Shown here: positions 7,574-16,623 of the stretch, in pieces
How the letters are laid out: every line of letters begins with the position of its first letter
Position numbering within the stretch: position 1 is the stretch's first letter
DNA from: Cytophagales bacterium
GTDB taxonomy: Bacteria; Bacteroidota; Bacteroidia; Cytophagales; Cyclobacteriaceae
Length of the DNA stretch: 18,343 nucleotides
NCBI GenBank assembly: GCA_003454975.1
Contig: DMST01000064.1
Coordinates: 5,386 to 23,728, forward strand
Reading direction: 5' to 3'
Position numbers and translations under genes: made by a program
Notes under the pieces: generated by a model
Database searches by the model: none
Told to the model about the DNA's origin: nothing
The model's input: only the letters and a program-made list of their open reading frames with translations

Positions 7574-10500
7574 ATGATAACCGGGGTTGAGCCTTCACTC
7601 ATCGTACACCACGGCCACGAGAGCCTAATTATAAAAGTTCCTGATAGTCAAGAGGATGTGGTTAGGTGTGTAAAGGTTCTCAAAGATTCTAACCCGAGCG
7701 AGGTAGTCCAGCGCCGCTTGCAGCGAGAGTATGATATGACCCATCAGCTGCAGGTAAAAGGGGTGAGACAGGTTTTGGATAAAACCTTTTTTCAGCACCA
7801 TGCCGCTTTAGAATTAGAGTATATTCCCGGACAAACTTTGTCCAAATGGATGCGCTCACCGGATCATTCTATGGATGAACGGTTGCAATTGGCTATTTCC
7901 CTGGCCCAGGTAGTAGGCGAGTTGCATCAGCAACAAATTGTACACAATGCCCTCAATCCGGATAACCTACTGGTGAAAGATGCAGACCATCAGGTGGTAG
8001 TGATTGATTTTGGATGGTCATCAGTGCTCACGCCCAAAGGCAGCCTCATTGGCTCCGAGTACTTGTATAAACAGGATCTGGCCTATATTTCTCCTGAGCA
8101 AACGGGCCGGATCAACCGAAAAGTTGATTACCGTAGCGATTTATATTCGCTAGGCATTATTTACTATGAACTGTTTACGGGTAGGCTTCCCTTTAAAGCC
8201 GATGAAGATGGTGAAATAATACACGCCCATTTGGCCCGTTCTCCGCAAGCCCCTCGGCACTTCGATTCCGATTTTCCCCTACCACTTCAAGACATTATCC
8301 TAAAGCTGCTGGCCAAGAATGCCCAGGATCGGTATGATTCTGCTGTGGGTATTGTGGCCGATTTAAAGCAGGTAGCCCTTCTTGATGGGGATGCCTTGCA
8401 TCTGCCCATGGAGCTAGGGGCGCATGACTATTCTGGTCGCTTGTATCCTATGCCCCGGTTGTATGGCCGTGATGAAGATGTTCAGCATTTGGAGGAGTTG
8501 TACAAGCTCTGTGAGGAGGGCAAGAAAGAGCTGGTTTGGGTAACTGGGTACAGCGGATCGGGAAAGAGTTCGCTGATCGATACCCTTCGGGAGCACGTCA
8601 GGGAAAAACGAGGCTTTTTTGTTAGTGGTAAGTTTGATGCCGCCCGCATCAATACCCCTTATTTTGCACTTACTGAGGCCATTACCAACCTGATCCAGCT
8701 CATTCGGGTAGCCATGCCGGTGGTAAGTCAGGAGCGCTTGCTGCAGGAGATCAGGGTACAACTAGGGGCCAATGCTCGGGTGCTTACGGACCTATTGCCC
8801 GTGTTGGGGCAGTGGATGGGACCACAGGCCGAGGTACCGCCCCTGAAGGGCCCCGAGGAGCAGTTTCGGCTACAGCTGGTTTTCCAAAACTTCTTCCGGG
8901 CTTTGGCCTCACCACGCAACCCGGTGGTACTTCACCTGGATGACTTGCAATGGGCCGATGCCCCTTCAGTATATCTATTGCAATCATTAATTGATGATAC
9001 TACGCTGGGCTATCTCATGGTAGTTGGGAGCTTTCGCGACCAAGAGATTCACCACAACCTGGAAATGAGCATCTGGTTACAGCGCCTGGAGGTACAGCAA
9101 ATTGGCGTTGAGATTGCCCTGTCCAATTTGGCCTTTGGGGATGTACATGCCATGCTGCAGGATGTACTGCATAGCCAGCAGACCGATCTGGACGAGCTTA
9201 CTTCCTTGATTTTGACCAAAACCAAGGGTAACCCCTTTTTCACCTATCAGCTTATTCTTTCGCTGTATGAGGAGGGGCTCCTGTCCTTTGCCGTCGATCG
9301 TCGGCGTTGGGTATGGGACGTAGTCAAGATCAGCCAGTTGTCGGTTTCGGGTAACGTGGCCGACTTCATGACCCGGCAAATCAACCGGCTCAGCAGCGAG
9401 TTGATTGAGGTGCTTTCGGTTTCGGCCATTATTGGTAGCCGATTTCGTTCCTCGCTGGTGGCGGCCGCTTTGGGTCAGCAGTGGGCTACTTTAGAGTATT
9501 ATCTGGATAAACTGGCCCGGGAAGGCTGGCTTATTCGGCAAGGAGACGATTTTCAATTTGGGCACGACCGGTTCCAGCAGGCGGTACTCCAGCGCCTCAC
9601 TGACAATGATCGGGCTGCCTACCATTATAAAGTAGCACAGGCATTAGAGGATACCCTGGACGTAGAAGAGCAGGAGGAATACCTCTTTGAGTGGGTACGC
9701 CATGCCAATGCTGGGGCCAAGCACCAGAATACTGCTGACCGCCCCGATCTTCTGTATCAGCTAAACTACCGTGCAGGAGTCAAGGCGCGTACGTCGGCTG
9801 CGTTTCAGGAAGCCTTGGGGTATTTCCAGCGCTGCCTCAATATGTTGCCGGCAGACGCCTGGAAGGCATCTTTTGCTCAAACGCTGGAGGTATACCAGGC
9901 CCTGGCCGAAACGGCTTTCCAGGCGGGGGATATGGACCAGGCGGATCACTACCTGGAAATTCTATTTGATCACACAGAGAACATAGACCATACCCTGTTT
10001 GCGCATGAGTTGCGTATGCAGACGTTGCTGTTTCGCAATAAGTTTGAGGAAGCGACCACCTGGGGGATTCAGCTGTTGCGTACCCTGGGCGTAGAGGTGC
10101 CCGATAACCCTGGGCCAAAGATGGCCCGCCGGTACGAACGCAAGGTGCAACGCCTGTTGCACGGAGCTACTCCCCAAACCATCAAAGCGCTGCCCGCCAT
10201 GACCGATGCCCGGGCCAAGGCCGTATCCCGGATCTTGTATGATCTTTCCACACCGGTATATTTTGCCAATCGCCATTACCTATCGGTCTTAGGTTACTTG
10301 CTTATGCGGCAGCTACTCGACCACGGTATCTCCGCATGGTCGGCCTATGCCATTACCCAGTATGCCTTTGTAGAAAGCGTAGAGCGGGGCAACATCGAGG
10401 AGGGAATTGTGTGGGGGGCACTAGGGGTAGATATGGCTCGCGACCGCCACTTGATTGAAATTTTGCCCAAGAGCATTCTTATCCAGAATGTATTTATTGC

Positions 10501-12772
10501 CCATTGGCGAGAGACCTATCCGGATACAGTGCTGGAAATGGAGAAGGGGCTGCAGTCGGCCATGGAGATTGGTAACTACGAGATAGCTACCAATCTGGTG
10601 CATAATATGATCAACCAGACCTATTATGCCGGGGTTCCGCTCACAGAGGTGATCCGCTTCAGTGATAACCTAGACGCCCAAATCAAGCGTTTTAGGATCG
10701 ACAACGTCATCATTCGCTTACAGTCTTACCGACAGGGCTTTGTGAACCTGATGGAGTATGACGAGCTAGGCCCCGATCGGCTAAAGGGAGAATTATTTGA
10801 TGAAGAGCGGGTGCCAGTTTCGGAGGCCAACAATCCACTATTCAAAATCAACGTACTCCTAAATAAGTTGCACCTCTCTGTATACTATTACATACCCGAT
10901 CGTGCCCTAATGTATGCAGAAGAAGGTTTCCAATATCTGGAAACCGCCAAGGGAGCTCATACCTTTACTTGGTTTTATTTTCATTATGCCTTATCCCTGG
11001 CAGGGGCTATCCGCATGGGCAAGGCCCCCAAGACGCGTCTCAAAGAACTCAAGAAATTGGTAAGTCAGCTGGAAGGCTACGCCAAGTTGAGCACACGCAG
11101 TTTCCAACAGAAGTACCTACTGGTAAAAGCCGAATACGATGGCCTTTCGGGGAAACATCGTAAAGCCAAAGATGGCTATTCGGAGGCCCTCAAGATAGCC
11201 ACTCAGCATGCTCGGGTAAATGACGAAGCGCTTATTTGGGAGTGGGGAGGTATCTATTATCTGGAGCAGCAGGACGAAATCATGGGCAACTTTTACCTGG
11301 AGAATGCCTTCCGTGCCTACCGCCGTTGGGGGGCTACCGGTAAGCTTCAACAGATGATCTTAGATCGCCCCAGTTTGTTTGGCAAATACAAATTGCGTGA
11401 GCAAGCTTCCCGCCAATACTCTCTGGATCTGAGTACTATTCTCAAGGCTTCGGCTACGCTTTCCTCCGAGATCCAGCTTTCCAAGCTGCTGAGTACCCTC
11501 ATGAATATCCTTCTGGAGAATGCCGGAGCAGATAGCGGGGTCTTTATTTTGGAGTCGGACGGAGACTGGCACATTATGGCCTCAGGCCATAGCGAGGAGG
11601 GTATCGTCACTAACCAGCGCATTCCGTTGACAGGCTCAGCTTTGGTACCGGAAATGGTGGTGGAGACCGTCAAGCTGATGGGCAAGCCGGTGCTCATTGA
11701 TGATGCCCAACTGAGCAACCCGTACAGTGGCGATCCTTTCTTTCAGACCCACAATGCGCGTTCTGTTTTGTGCCTGCCCATCAATGCTCAGGGCCGTATG
11801 CTGGGTATTGTGTACCTAAGCAATAGCCTTACTTCGGGTATTTTCACAGAACAACGGCTCGATTTGCTGGAGATGCTCTCAGGCCAAATTGGTATCTCGG
11901 TTGAGAATGCGCTCATGTATGAAGACCTGGACCAGAAAGTACAAGAACGTACTGAAGAGTTGAAGGATACCCTGGAGCAGCTGAAGGAGAAAAATATGAT
12001 GGTGGAGACTCAGAATCAGGAGGTTAACGACTCCATCGCGTACGGTAAGACTATCCAGCAAGCCATGCTTCCGGAGGAGAAGCAACTGGTACAAGCCCTA
12101 GGGGAGGGCTTCGTGTTTTTCAGACCGCGTGATCAGGTAAGTGGTGACTTCTTTTGGTTCGAAGAAACCTCAGATTACATACTCGTGGCAGCCGTAGACT
12201 GCACGGGCCATGGGGTGCCCGGGGCGTTTATGAGTATGATCGGCATCCAATTGCTGGATACCATTGTGAAGGTACAAGGCATCACCCGGCCCGACGAGAT
12301 TCTTAATCACCTGCAGCGGGGTGTATACGAGGCCCTCCGTCATGAGGAATATGTGCTCATGGACGGTATGGACTTGGGTATTTGCCGTGTACATAAGAAG
12401 TCCCGTACGGTAGATTTTGCCGGAGCAAAAAACAGTTTGGTATACGTAGATGGGGCAGGTGTTCACCGAATTCGCGGGGCGCATGCTAGCCTTAGCGGCG
12501 ACTTGCGGTCAAGTTCCCTGATATTCGATCTCCACACTTTGGAGCTGGAAAGTGGGGCCATGTGTTATCTCTATTCCGATGGCTTCCAGGACCAGTTTGG
12601 CGGTCCGCATGATAAGAAGTTCAAAGCCAATAACTTTCGGGAGTTGCTAGGTGAAATTTCCTTTTTGCCTTCTGGCGAGCAGCGAATAGAAATTGCTGAC
12701 GCTTTCCGAGCTTGGAAAGGTGATCGGGACCAAACCGACGATGTGTTGGTGCTCGGTTTTCGGGTCTCGTAA
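7574..12772 (+). CDS. kinase-like / AAA ATPase / GAF / SpoIIE phosphatase signalling protein
   Basis: The protein has 1732 residues from the ATG at 7574; a TTG two codons earlier is less likely. Residues of about 1-270 form a Ser/Thr kinase-like domain with a candidate VAIK-type Lys (VRCVKVLKD), DFG at 145-147 and SPEQTGR. Its catalytic loop reads HNALNPDN (124-131), so the HRD Asp is Ala. Residues of about 295-700 are an ATPase with Walker A GYSGSGKSS (325-333) and Walker B VVLHLDD (451-457). A helical, TPR-like region follows (about 730-1270), then a GAF domain (1283-1448), a coiled coil (1450-1485) and a SpoIIE/PP2C phosphatase (1485-1731) that keeps its metal ligands in GDFFW, DCTGHGVPGA, YSDG and DQTDD. 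It is a variant of the large kinase/ATPase/GAF/histidine-kinase proteins, with a phosphatase replacing the histidine kinase. No membrane segment or signal peptide is seen, so it is probably cytoplasmic. Its target is unknown. Confidence 0.92.
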   Translation: MITGVEPSLIVHHGHESLIIKVPDSQEDVVRCVKVLKDSNPSEVVQRRLQREYDMTHQLQVKGVRQVLDKTFFQHHAALELEYIPGQTLSKWMRSPDHSMDERLQLAISLAQVVGELHQQQIVHNALNPDNLLVKDADHQVVVIDFGWSSVLTPKGSLIGSEYLYKQDLAYISPEQTGRINRKVDYRSDLYSLGIIYYELFTGRLPFKADEDGEIIHAHLARSPQAPRHFDSDFPLPLQDIILKLLAKNAQDRYDSAVGIVADLKQVALLDGDALHLPMELGAHDYSGRLYPMPRLYGRDEDVQHLEELYKLCEEGKKELVWVTGYSGSGKSSLIDTLREHVREKRGFFVSGKFDAARINTPYFALTEAITNLIQLIRVAMPVVSQERLLQEIRVQLGANARVLTDLLPVLGQWMGPQAEVPPLKGPEEQFRLQLVFQNFFRALASPRNPVVLHLDDLQWADAPSVYLLQSLIDDTTLGYLMVVGSFRDQEIHHNLEMSIWLQRLEVQQIGVEIALSNLAFGDVHAMLQDVLHSQQTDLDELTSLILTKTKGNPFFTYQLILSLYEEGLLSFAVDRRRWVWDVVKISQLSVSGNVADFMTRQINRLSSELIEVLSVSAIIGSRFRSSLVAAALGQQWATLEYYLDKLAREGWLIRQGDDFQFGHDRFQQAVLQRLTDNDRAAYHYKVAQALEDTLDVEEQEEYLFEWVRHANAGAKHQNTADRPDLLYQLNYRAGVKARTSAAFQEALGYFQRCLNMLPADAWKASFAQTLEVYQALAETAFQAGDMDQADHYLEILFDHTENIDHTLFAHELRMQTLLFRNKFEEATTWGIQLLRTLGVEVPDNPGPKMARRYERKVQRLLHGATPQTIKALPAMTDARAKAVSRILYDLSTPVYFANRHYLSVLGYLLMRQLLDHGISAWSAYAITQYAFVESVERGNIEEGIVWGALGVDMARDRHLIEILPKSILIQNVFIAHWRETYPDTVLEMEKGLQSAMEIGNYEIATNLVHNMINQTYYAGVPLTEVIRFSDNLDAQIKRFRIDNVIIRLQSYRQGFVNLMEYDELGPDRLKGELFDEERVPVSEANNPLFKINVLLNKLHLSVYYYIPDRALMYAEEGFQYLETAKGAHTFTWFYFHYALSLAGAIRMGKAPKTRLKELKKLVSQLEGYAKLSTRSFQQKYLLVKAEYDGLSGKHRKAKDGYSEALKIATQHARVNDEALIWEWGGIYYLEQQDEIMGNFYLENAFRAYRRWGATGKLQQMILDRPSLFGKYKLREQASRQYSLDLSTILKASATLSSEIQLSKLLSTLMNILLENAGADSGVFILESDGDWHIMASGHSEEGIVTNQRIPLTGSALVPEMVVETVKLMGKPVLIDDAQLSNPYSGDPFFQTHNARSVLCLPINAQGRMLGIVYLSNSLTSGIFTEQRLDLLEMLSGQIGISVENALMYEDLDQKVQERTEELKDTLEQLKEKNMMVETQNQEVNDSIAYGKTIQQAMLPEEKQLVQALGEGFVFFRPRDQVSGDFFWFEETSDYILVAAVDCTGHGVPGAFMSMIGIQLLDTIVKVQGITRPDEILNHLQRGVYEALRHEEYVLMDGMDLGICRVHKKSRTVDFAGAKNSLVYVDGAGVHRIRGAHASLSGDLRSSSLIFDLHTLELESGAMCYLYSDGFQDQFGGPHDKKFKANNFRELLGEISFLPSGEQRIEIADAFRAWKGDRDQTDDVLVLGFRVS

Positions 12773-13047
12773 GCTTCTTCTTTTCCCCCAAAGGCCTTAG
12801 CCCCACATTTTTCCTGATCCGAATCTTACTTTTCGTCTCTCAAGTAAATATAACGCCTGGGGTAAGGAGGATTACCTGCCGCTCATTGTGTTAGCGAGGA
12901 GTATTCCTTTTCGATTTCTTATGAACTACCGCGCACAGAATCGCCTGAAATGTTTTTAACAATTAGCTTATCTATTGATCCATTATTCAACCATTTGTCA
13001 CTTTTGTAAAATCCCTTCTTCTATGTTCGTTTCTGGACGGAGTTAAT

Positions 13048-13069
13048 AATTGTTCAATTTTGAACAATT
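13048..13069. promoter_or_regulatory. palindrome, candidate operator (copy 1)
   Basis: This is a perfect inverted repeat with 10-base arms and a 2-base centre; its core is TGTTCAATTTTGAACA. It lies 274 bases before the start of the first array lipoprotein. The same core with one base changed occurs at 16788-16807 ahead of the fifth copy. The symmetry and recurrence suggest a binding site for a dimeric regulator, but a transcribed hairpin is also possible. Confidence 0.5.
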
Positions 13070-13326
13070 GTTTTATTGAAACGAACTCGGTATGAGGGTT
13101 TTTAATTCTCAATATCAACTACCGCTGTTATGAGAGATATGCCACTGGTCATAACTAAGTGGATTTTGCTAATTGTAGTATTGCATTGATTTTAAATATC
13201 TGATAATCAATGCATTGATTGTTAATTATTCGTAATTGTTTACTGCGTTTACTTTAATTTTCATCGTTTTGATAATCAGAAAATTGGATCAACGTGGGGG
13301 GTGAGGTCCGTAGAATTGTGCAACGA

Positions 13327-13343
13327 TTAAAATTCAAAAACTC
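13327..13343 (+). promoter_or_regulatory. conserved leader box directly before the start codon
   Basis: TTAAAATTCAAAAACTC touches the ATG of the first array gene. It is identical at 17063-17079 before the fifth. Near-identical forms occur before the second (14037-14052, TATAATCCAAAAACTC), the fourth (16030-16044, AAAATTCAAAAACTC) and the third (15180-15193, where 10 extra bases separate it from the ATG). The A-rich stretch probably acts as the translation-initiation region in place of a Shine-Dalgarno sequence. It also confirms the chosen starts of the second and fourth genes. Confidence 0.7.
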
Positions 13344-13940
13344 ATGAAGAAAATTTATGTAGTAGCGTTAGCTGCCCTATGTGCCGTGGTTGCTTGTCAA
13401 CCAGAAGAAGTATCGCCCTCCGTTACTTCAGGTCCTTCCTTAGAAGGGGAAATAATTACCACGTCGGCAGAAGAAGCCGATGCACTATTAGTGCAGAACT
13501 ATGGTAATGCAGACTTCTCTTTGGAGGAAAAGCTGGAGTTCCTAAGTGATTATTATGCGCACCAAGCTACCTCCAAAATCGAGGCCGCCGGTCGTGCAGC
13601 GTCTACCGATACCTATGTGGCGGTAGCTCAGATTTTTGATGGCTCCAACTACTTTACCGATGTAGACACGGGAGACGGTTCGGCTTCCTTGAGGGCCAAT
13701 GAATTCAAGATCAAATACGGCACTCTAGCCTTTGGTGGTTGTAATGCCAATGTGTACAAGAACGGAAACAACATTGGTGGACGCATCACCAATGTGCAAG
13801 ACTTCTCATGCGGCTCTGAGGATATTTTCCTGGCTTCTACAGCAAGCTGGAGCCCATCCTCTCACCCGGATGGCAATCCTACAACCAGCGTTCGAATCTT
13901 CTGCGATATCATTCCTGATCGACCTTTCCGCGATATGTAA
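13344..13940 (+). CDS. array lipoprotein 1 (type A), unknown family
   Basis: The protein has 198 residues. It opens with a lipoprotein signal (MKKIYVVALAALCAVVAC) followed by QPEE, which fits a surface-exposed Bacteroidota lipoprotein. A short acidic helical part follows (TSAEEADALLVQNYGNADFS, then LEEKLEFLSDYYA). A probably beta-rich domain starts at VAVAQIFDGSNYFTDVDTGDGS. Three conserved Cys lie in GCNANVYKNG, SCGSEDI and FCD. The D-x-D-x-G-D-G stretch could bind calcium, as an inference from its shape alone. Type A features are YKNG, VDTGDG and about 12 residues after the last conserved Cys. It is the first gene after the spacer carrying the palindrome, and is followed 112 bases later by a type B copy, probably in the same transcript. 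I do not recognise the family. Confidence 0.9.
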   Translation: MKKIYVVALAALCAVVACQPEEVSPSVTSGPSLEGEIITTSAEEADALLVQNYGNADFSLEEKLEFLSDYYAHQATSKIEAAGRAASTDTYVAVAQIFDGSNYFTDVDTGDGSASLRANEFKIKYGTLAFGGCNANVYKNGNNIGGRITNVQDFSCGSEDIFLASTASWSPSSHPDGNPTTSVRIFCDIIPDRPFRDM

Positions 13941-13948
13941 TTCCATGG

Positions 13949-13983
13949 CCAGAGGTGGTGCTACGCGTAAGTGCCACCCCTGG
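13949..13983 (+). other. intercistronic hairpin between array lipoproteins 1 and 2
   Basis: CCAGAGGTGGTGC can pair with GTGCCACCCCTGG in a 13-bp stem with one mismatch and two G-U pairs, around a 9-base loop. It starts 8 bases after the stop of lipoprotein 1 and is not followed by a T tract. It is therefore more likely an mRNA-stabilising or partially terminating structure than a full terminator, and could set unequal levels of the two products. Confidence 0.55.
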
Positions 13984-14052
13984 ACTCCCAAATCGATCTA
14001 TTCGATCGATGTAGATCATTCCATCATCCATTCAACTATAATCCAAAAACTC

Positions 14053-14616
14053 ATGAGAAAAATAGGTTTTGTGGCCATTCTGGCCCTTTTAGCCGTAGTC
14101 GCCTGTCAGCCCGAAGAAATAGTCCCCATCGTGGAGGCGAACGCTGTAGAAGAGTCCTTCATCGTTACCTCTGCGGAAGAGGTGGATGCCATGTTGGTTA
14201 CCAAATTTGGCACTGCTGACCTTCCTTTAGAGGATAAGCTCGATTTCCTAAGTGACTACCATGCACAGCTCGCTTTGCGACGGATAACAGATTCTGTGAC
14301 CAAGCCCCGGGGAGCTTCTTCTGATCTGTACGTTGCCGTAGCTCAAGTATTCGACGGTAGTGCTTATTTCACCGATGTGGCTACCGGGGACGGCAGCACC
14401 GGCATCTATGCCTATGAGTTTGAACTCCGGCATGACCAGCTGGCCTTTGGCGGTTGCAATGCCAATGTATACCTGAATGGCGTCAACATTGGTGGCGATA
14501 TTACTAACCAAGCCAATTTGGTTTGCATCGGTGAGGAGATCTCTCTCTGGGCCAATGCTAGCTGGACACCCACGGTATCTGTGCGAACTTCAGTAGGAAT
14601 TAAGTGCGATAAGTAA
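14053..14616 (+). CDS. array lipoprotein 2 (type B), unknown family
   Basis: The protein has 187 residues. The ATG at 14053 is chosen because it follows the leader box and opens the lipoprotein signal MRKIGFVAILALLAVVAC, followed by QPEE; the frame is open further upstream but overlaps lipoprotein 1. The helical part reads SAEEVDAMLVTKFGTADLP and LEDKLDFLSDYHA. The second domain has VAVAQVFDGSAYFTDVATGDGS, FELRHDQLAFGGCNANVYLNG, VCIGEEISLWANASWTP and ends IKCDK. Type B differs from type A in having YLNG, ATGDG, CIGEEISLWA and no tail after the last Cys. It is followed by a terminator-like hairpin at 14647. A weak inverted repeat (GATCTA...TAGATC, 13995-14017) lies upstream. Confidence 0.9.
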   Translation: MRKIGFVAILALLAVVACQPEEIVPIVEANAVEESFIVTSAEEVDAMLVTKFGTADLPLEDKLDFLSDYHAQLALRRITDSVTKPRGASSDLYVAVAQVFDGSAYFTDVATGDGSTGIYAYEFELRHDQLAFGGCNANVYLNGVNIGGDITNQANLVCIGEEISLWANASWTPTVSVRTSVGIKCDK

Positions 14617-15203
14617 AAGTAGTTTTCATAGTTGTTTTAGCGTTTAGGTCGCCCCGAGGTTGGGGCGGCCATTTGTGGTTCTATCCCTTAGGAATTGAGG
14701 TACGATTAGTTCCATGTGGTTGACAGCTCAGACTATTTTTATTTGGCATGCTGGTCCTTGCAGCAAGGTTAATTGGTTAGGGAACCAATCGTTTGCTCAA
14801 ACGCAATAAGGCATCTCTTTCTCGCTTTTATACTTTACTAAATCCTATCTAGCCATTTGTAACCATTCAATAACCTATCCAATGTCCGAAATCGCTCAAT
14901 TTCTCAATGTGTACTAAATTGAACATTGGAATGTTAAAAATTGTTAATTGCTGTTAATATTTTAACAAATGGGTTTGTTCAAAAAATAGCCATTGTTCTA
15001 AATAATTAACCGCTTGTCACTTGTTAGAAAGTTAGGCTGCTTGCAGAGTCTGAATAAGAATAATTGATTGATAGTCAGTAATTTATGTTTCGTTATTTGA
15101 ATCTGCTTTCTGTTTTTATCGTAATTTTTAAATTACAAAAAAGGCAAGACTAAACGGTTTGTCCCAACGTACCATTGGGTAAAATTCAAAAACATAAAAG
15201 ATT
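14617..15203 (+). other. long AT-rich spacer ahead of array lipoprotein 3
   Basis: These 587 bases hold no gene that I can support. They start with the terminator of lipoprotein 2, then two adjacent small hairpins (CCTTG-CAG-CAAGG at 14756-14768 and ATTGGTT-AGGG-AACCAAT at 14772-14789). TTCTCAAT lies at 14901-14908, a half-site TTGAACATT at about 14919, and AACCGCTTGTCA at about 15009. A weak promoter candidate is TTTG at 15096 with TAATTTTT at 15122, but the 22-base spacing is longer than usual. The leader box ends at 15193. Confidence 0.65.
14647..14670 (+). terminator. probable terminator after array lipoprotein 2
   Basis: A 9-bp stem (GGTCGCCCC with GGGGCGGCC, one G-U pair) with a 6-base loop starts 30 bases past the stop. 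The following sequence is ATTTGTGGTT, so the T tract is weak, but the stem is strong and isolated in AT-rich DNA. It would end an A-B two-gene transcript. Confidence 0.65.
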
Positions 15204-15800
15204 ATGAAAAAATTATTGGTAGGGGCTTTCGTAGCCCTAATGACCTTCGCAGCCTGCCAACCAGAAGAAGTGGTTCCTATGGCCGTAAATTCTGCAACGG
15301 ATGCCTCTCTCATCGTTACCTCAGCCGAAGAGGTAGAGACTATGCTAGTCCGTACGATGGGTACGGCAGACATAAGTTTAGAGGAAAAACTAGACTTTCT
15401 GAGCGAACATTATGCTCGCCAAGTCACCGAGAAAATTCAAGGAGCTAATCGGGGAGCCTCCGCAGATGTGTATGTAGCAGTGGCTCAAGTGTTTGATGGG
15501 TTTAATTTCTATACAGATGTAGACACGGGAGACGGTACCTCCATTTTGCTGGCTCAGGAAGTACAAACCCGATTGGAGTTTCTCTCTTTTACCGGATGCA
15601 ATGCCAATGTGTACAAGAATGGGTCGAACATTGGGGGTAACATTACCAACGAAGTAAACTTTGAGTGCCCTGGGCAGAAAATCCGTCTGTTTGCGTATGC
15701 TCGTTGGGCTCCTAACGCCGCCGAGGTAAACGGCGATGTTAATACCATTGTTAATATCCGGTGTGATGGCCCCATTGTACCAGAAATTCAGTTTCCTTAA
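15204..15800 (+). CDS. array lipoprotein 3 (type A), unknown family
   Basis: The protein has 198 residues, the same length as copy 1. The signal MKKLLVGAFVALMTFAAC is followed by QPEE. The helical part has SAEEVETMLVRTMGTADIS and LEEKLDFLSEHYA. The second domain has VAVAQVFDGFNFYTDVDTGDGT, TGCNANVYKNGSNIGG, ECPGQKIRLFAYARWAP and NIRCDGPIVPEIQFP. The type A marks (VDTGDG, YKNG, tail beyond the last Cys) match copy 1, but the C-terminal domain is the most diverged of the five, with basic residues where others are acidic. The start lies 10 bases further from the leader box than in the other copies. The next gene, 244 bases on, is type B; I see no terminator between them. Confidence 0.9.
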   Translation: MKKLLVGAFVALMTFAACQPEEVVPMAVNSATDASLIVTSAEEVETMLVRTMGTADISLEEKLDFLSEHYARQVTEKIQGANRGASADVYVAVAQVFDGFNFYTDVDTGDGTSILLAQEVQTRLEFLSFTGCNANVYKNGSNIGGNITNEVNFECPGQKIRLFAYARWAPNAAEVNGDVNTIVNIRCDGPIVPEIQFP

Positions 15801-16044
15801 TCCGTAGCTGATCATTTTTTCAAGGGTTAATTATTCTCAATCCAAAACCTGTTCAACACAGCCAAATGAGGAATGTTACCGGCCTTTTCTAAAACTGATA
15901 TGATGTTAAGGTTTGATTTTCAGATGGTTAATGTCTTTTGTGATGTAGGGAACTCGTGGGATGCTACAGTGGCCCACGCATGAAATAATTACCCTTGAAT
16001 CTCTTTTTTTATTTTCCACAGCAACAACAAAAATTCAAAAACTC

Positions 16045-16623
16045 ATGAAAAAGTTAGTGATTGGTACCTTTGTTTGTCTCCTTAGTTTATGGGCTTTAGT
16101 AGCTTGTCAGCCAGAGGAAGTATCACCCCTCACAGAGGAGGTTGCCCTTGAGGAAGAGTCGTTTATCGTTACCTCGGCCGACGAGGTGGATGCCTTATTG
16201 ATGGCAAAATATGGAAGCGATAATTTCAGCTTAGAAGACAAACTCAACTTCCTTAGTGATTACTATGCTCAGCAGTTCTATGATAAACTGGAGGCTGCCG
16301 GCCGTGGTGAGTCTGCCACTAATTACTTGGCAATTGCCCAGGTATTTGATGGTACGGCCTACTTCACGGATGTGGTGACCGGAGACGGTAGCTCGTCCAT
16401 CGAGGCATACGAATTCGAACTGCGCAACGATCAATTGGCTTTTGCTGGATGCAATGCCAATGTGTACCTCAATATGGCCAACATTGGCGGTAGCATATTC
16501 AACGTCCAGGATCTGGTGTGTATTGGTGAGGAGATTTCCCTGTGGGCCCGAGCCCGCTGGTCGCCTACCTCTACTCGACCCAATGGTGTGACCACCACGG
16601 CTTACATTAAATGCGATAAGTAG
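16045..16623 (+). CDS. array lipoprotein 4 (type B), unknown family
   Basis: The protein has 192 residues. The ATG at 16045 follows the leader box and opens the lipoprotein signal, which is four residues longer than in the others (MKKLVIGTFVCLLSLWALVAC, with QPEE next). The frame is open back to 15961 but that part is not signal-like. The helical part has SADEVDALLMAKYGSDNFS and LEDKLNFLSDYYA. The second domain has AIAQVFDGTAYFTDVVTGDGS, FELRNDQLAFAGCNANVYLNM, VCIGEEISLWARARWSP and ends IKCDK, as in copies 2 and 5. The upstream spacer (15801-16044) carries TTCTCAAT at 15834-15841 and no palindrome, so expression may depend on read-through from copy 3 or on its own weak promoter. Confidence 0.9.
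   Translation: MKKLVIGTFVCLLSLWALVACQPEEVSPLTEEVALEEESFIVTSADEVDALLMAKYGSDNFSLEDKLNFLSDYYAQQFYDKLEAAGRGESATNYLAIAQVFDGTAYFTDVVTGDGSSSIEAYEFELRNDQLAFAGCNANVYLNMANIGGSIFNVQDLVCIGEEISLWARARWSPTSTRPNGVTTTAYIKCDK

Larger units (their letters stand above)
12773..13343 (+). other. long AT-rich spacer ahead of the first array lipoprotein
   Basis: These 571 bases hold no gene that I can support. Elements shared with other spacers of the array are AACCATTTGTCACTT at about 12989 (compare AACCGCTTGTCACTT at 15009), a long palindrome at 13048-13069, TTCTCAAT at 13106-13113, and a block at 13273-13343 that closely matches 17011-17079 and runs up to the start codon. The region before about 12900 is ordinary post-gene sequence without a convincing terminator. 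Confidence 0.7.

Noticed and set aside
13732..14052. Upstream extension of array lipoprotein 2 into lipoprotein 1
   Set aside because: The extra 107 residues are an out-of-frame reading of lipoprotein 1, whereas the ATG at 14053 follows the leader box and opens a proper lipoprotein signal.
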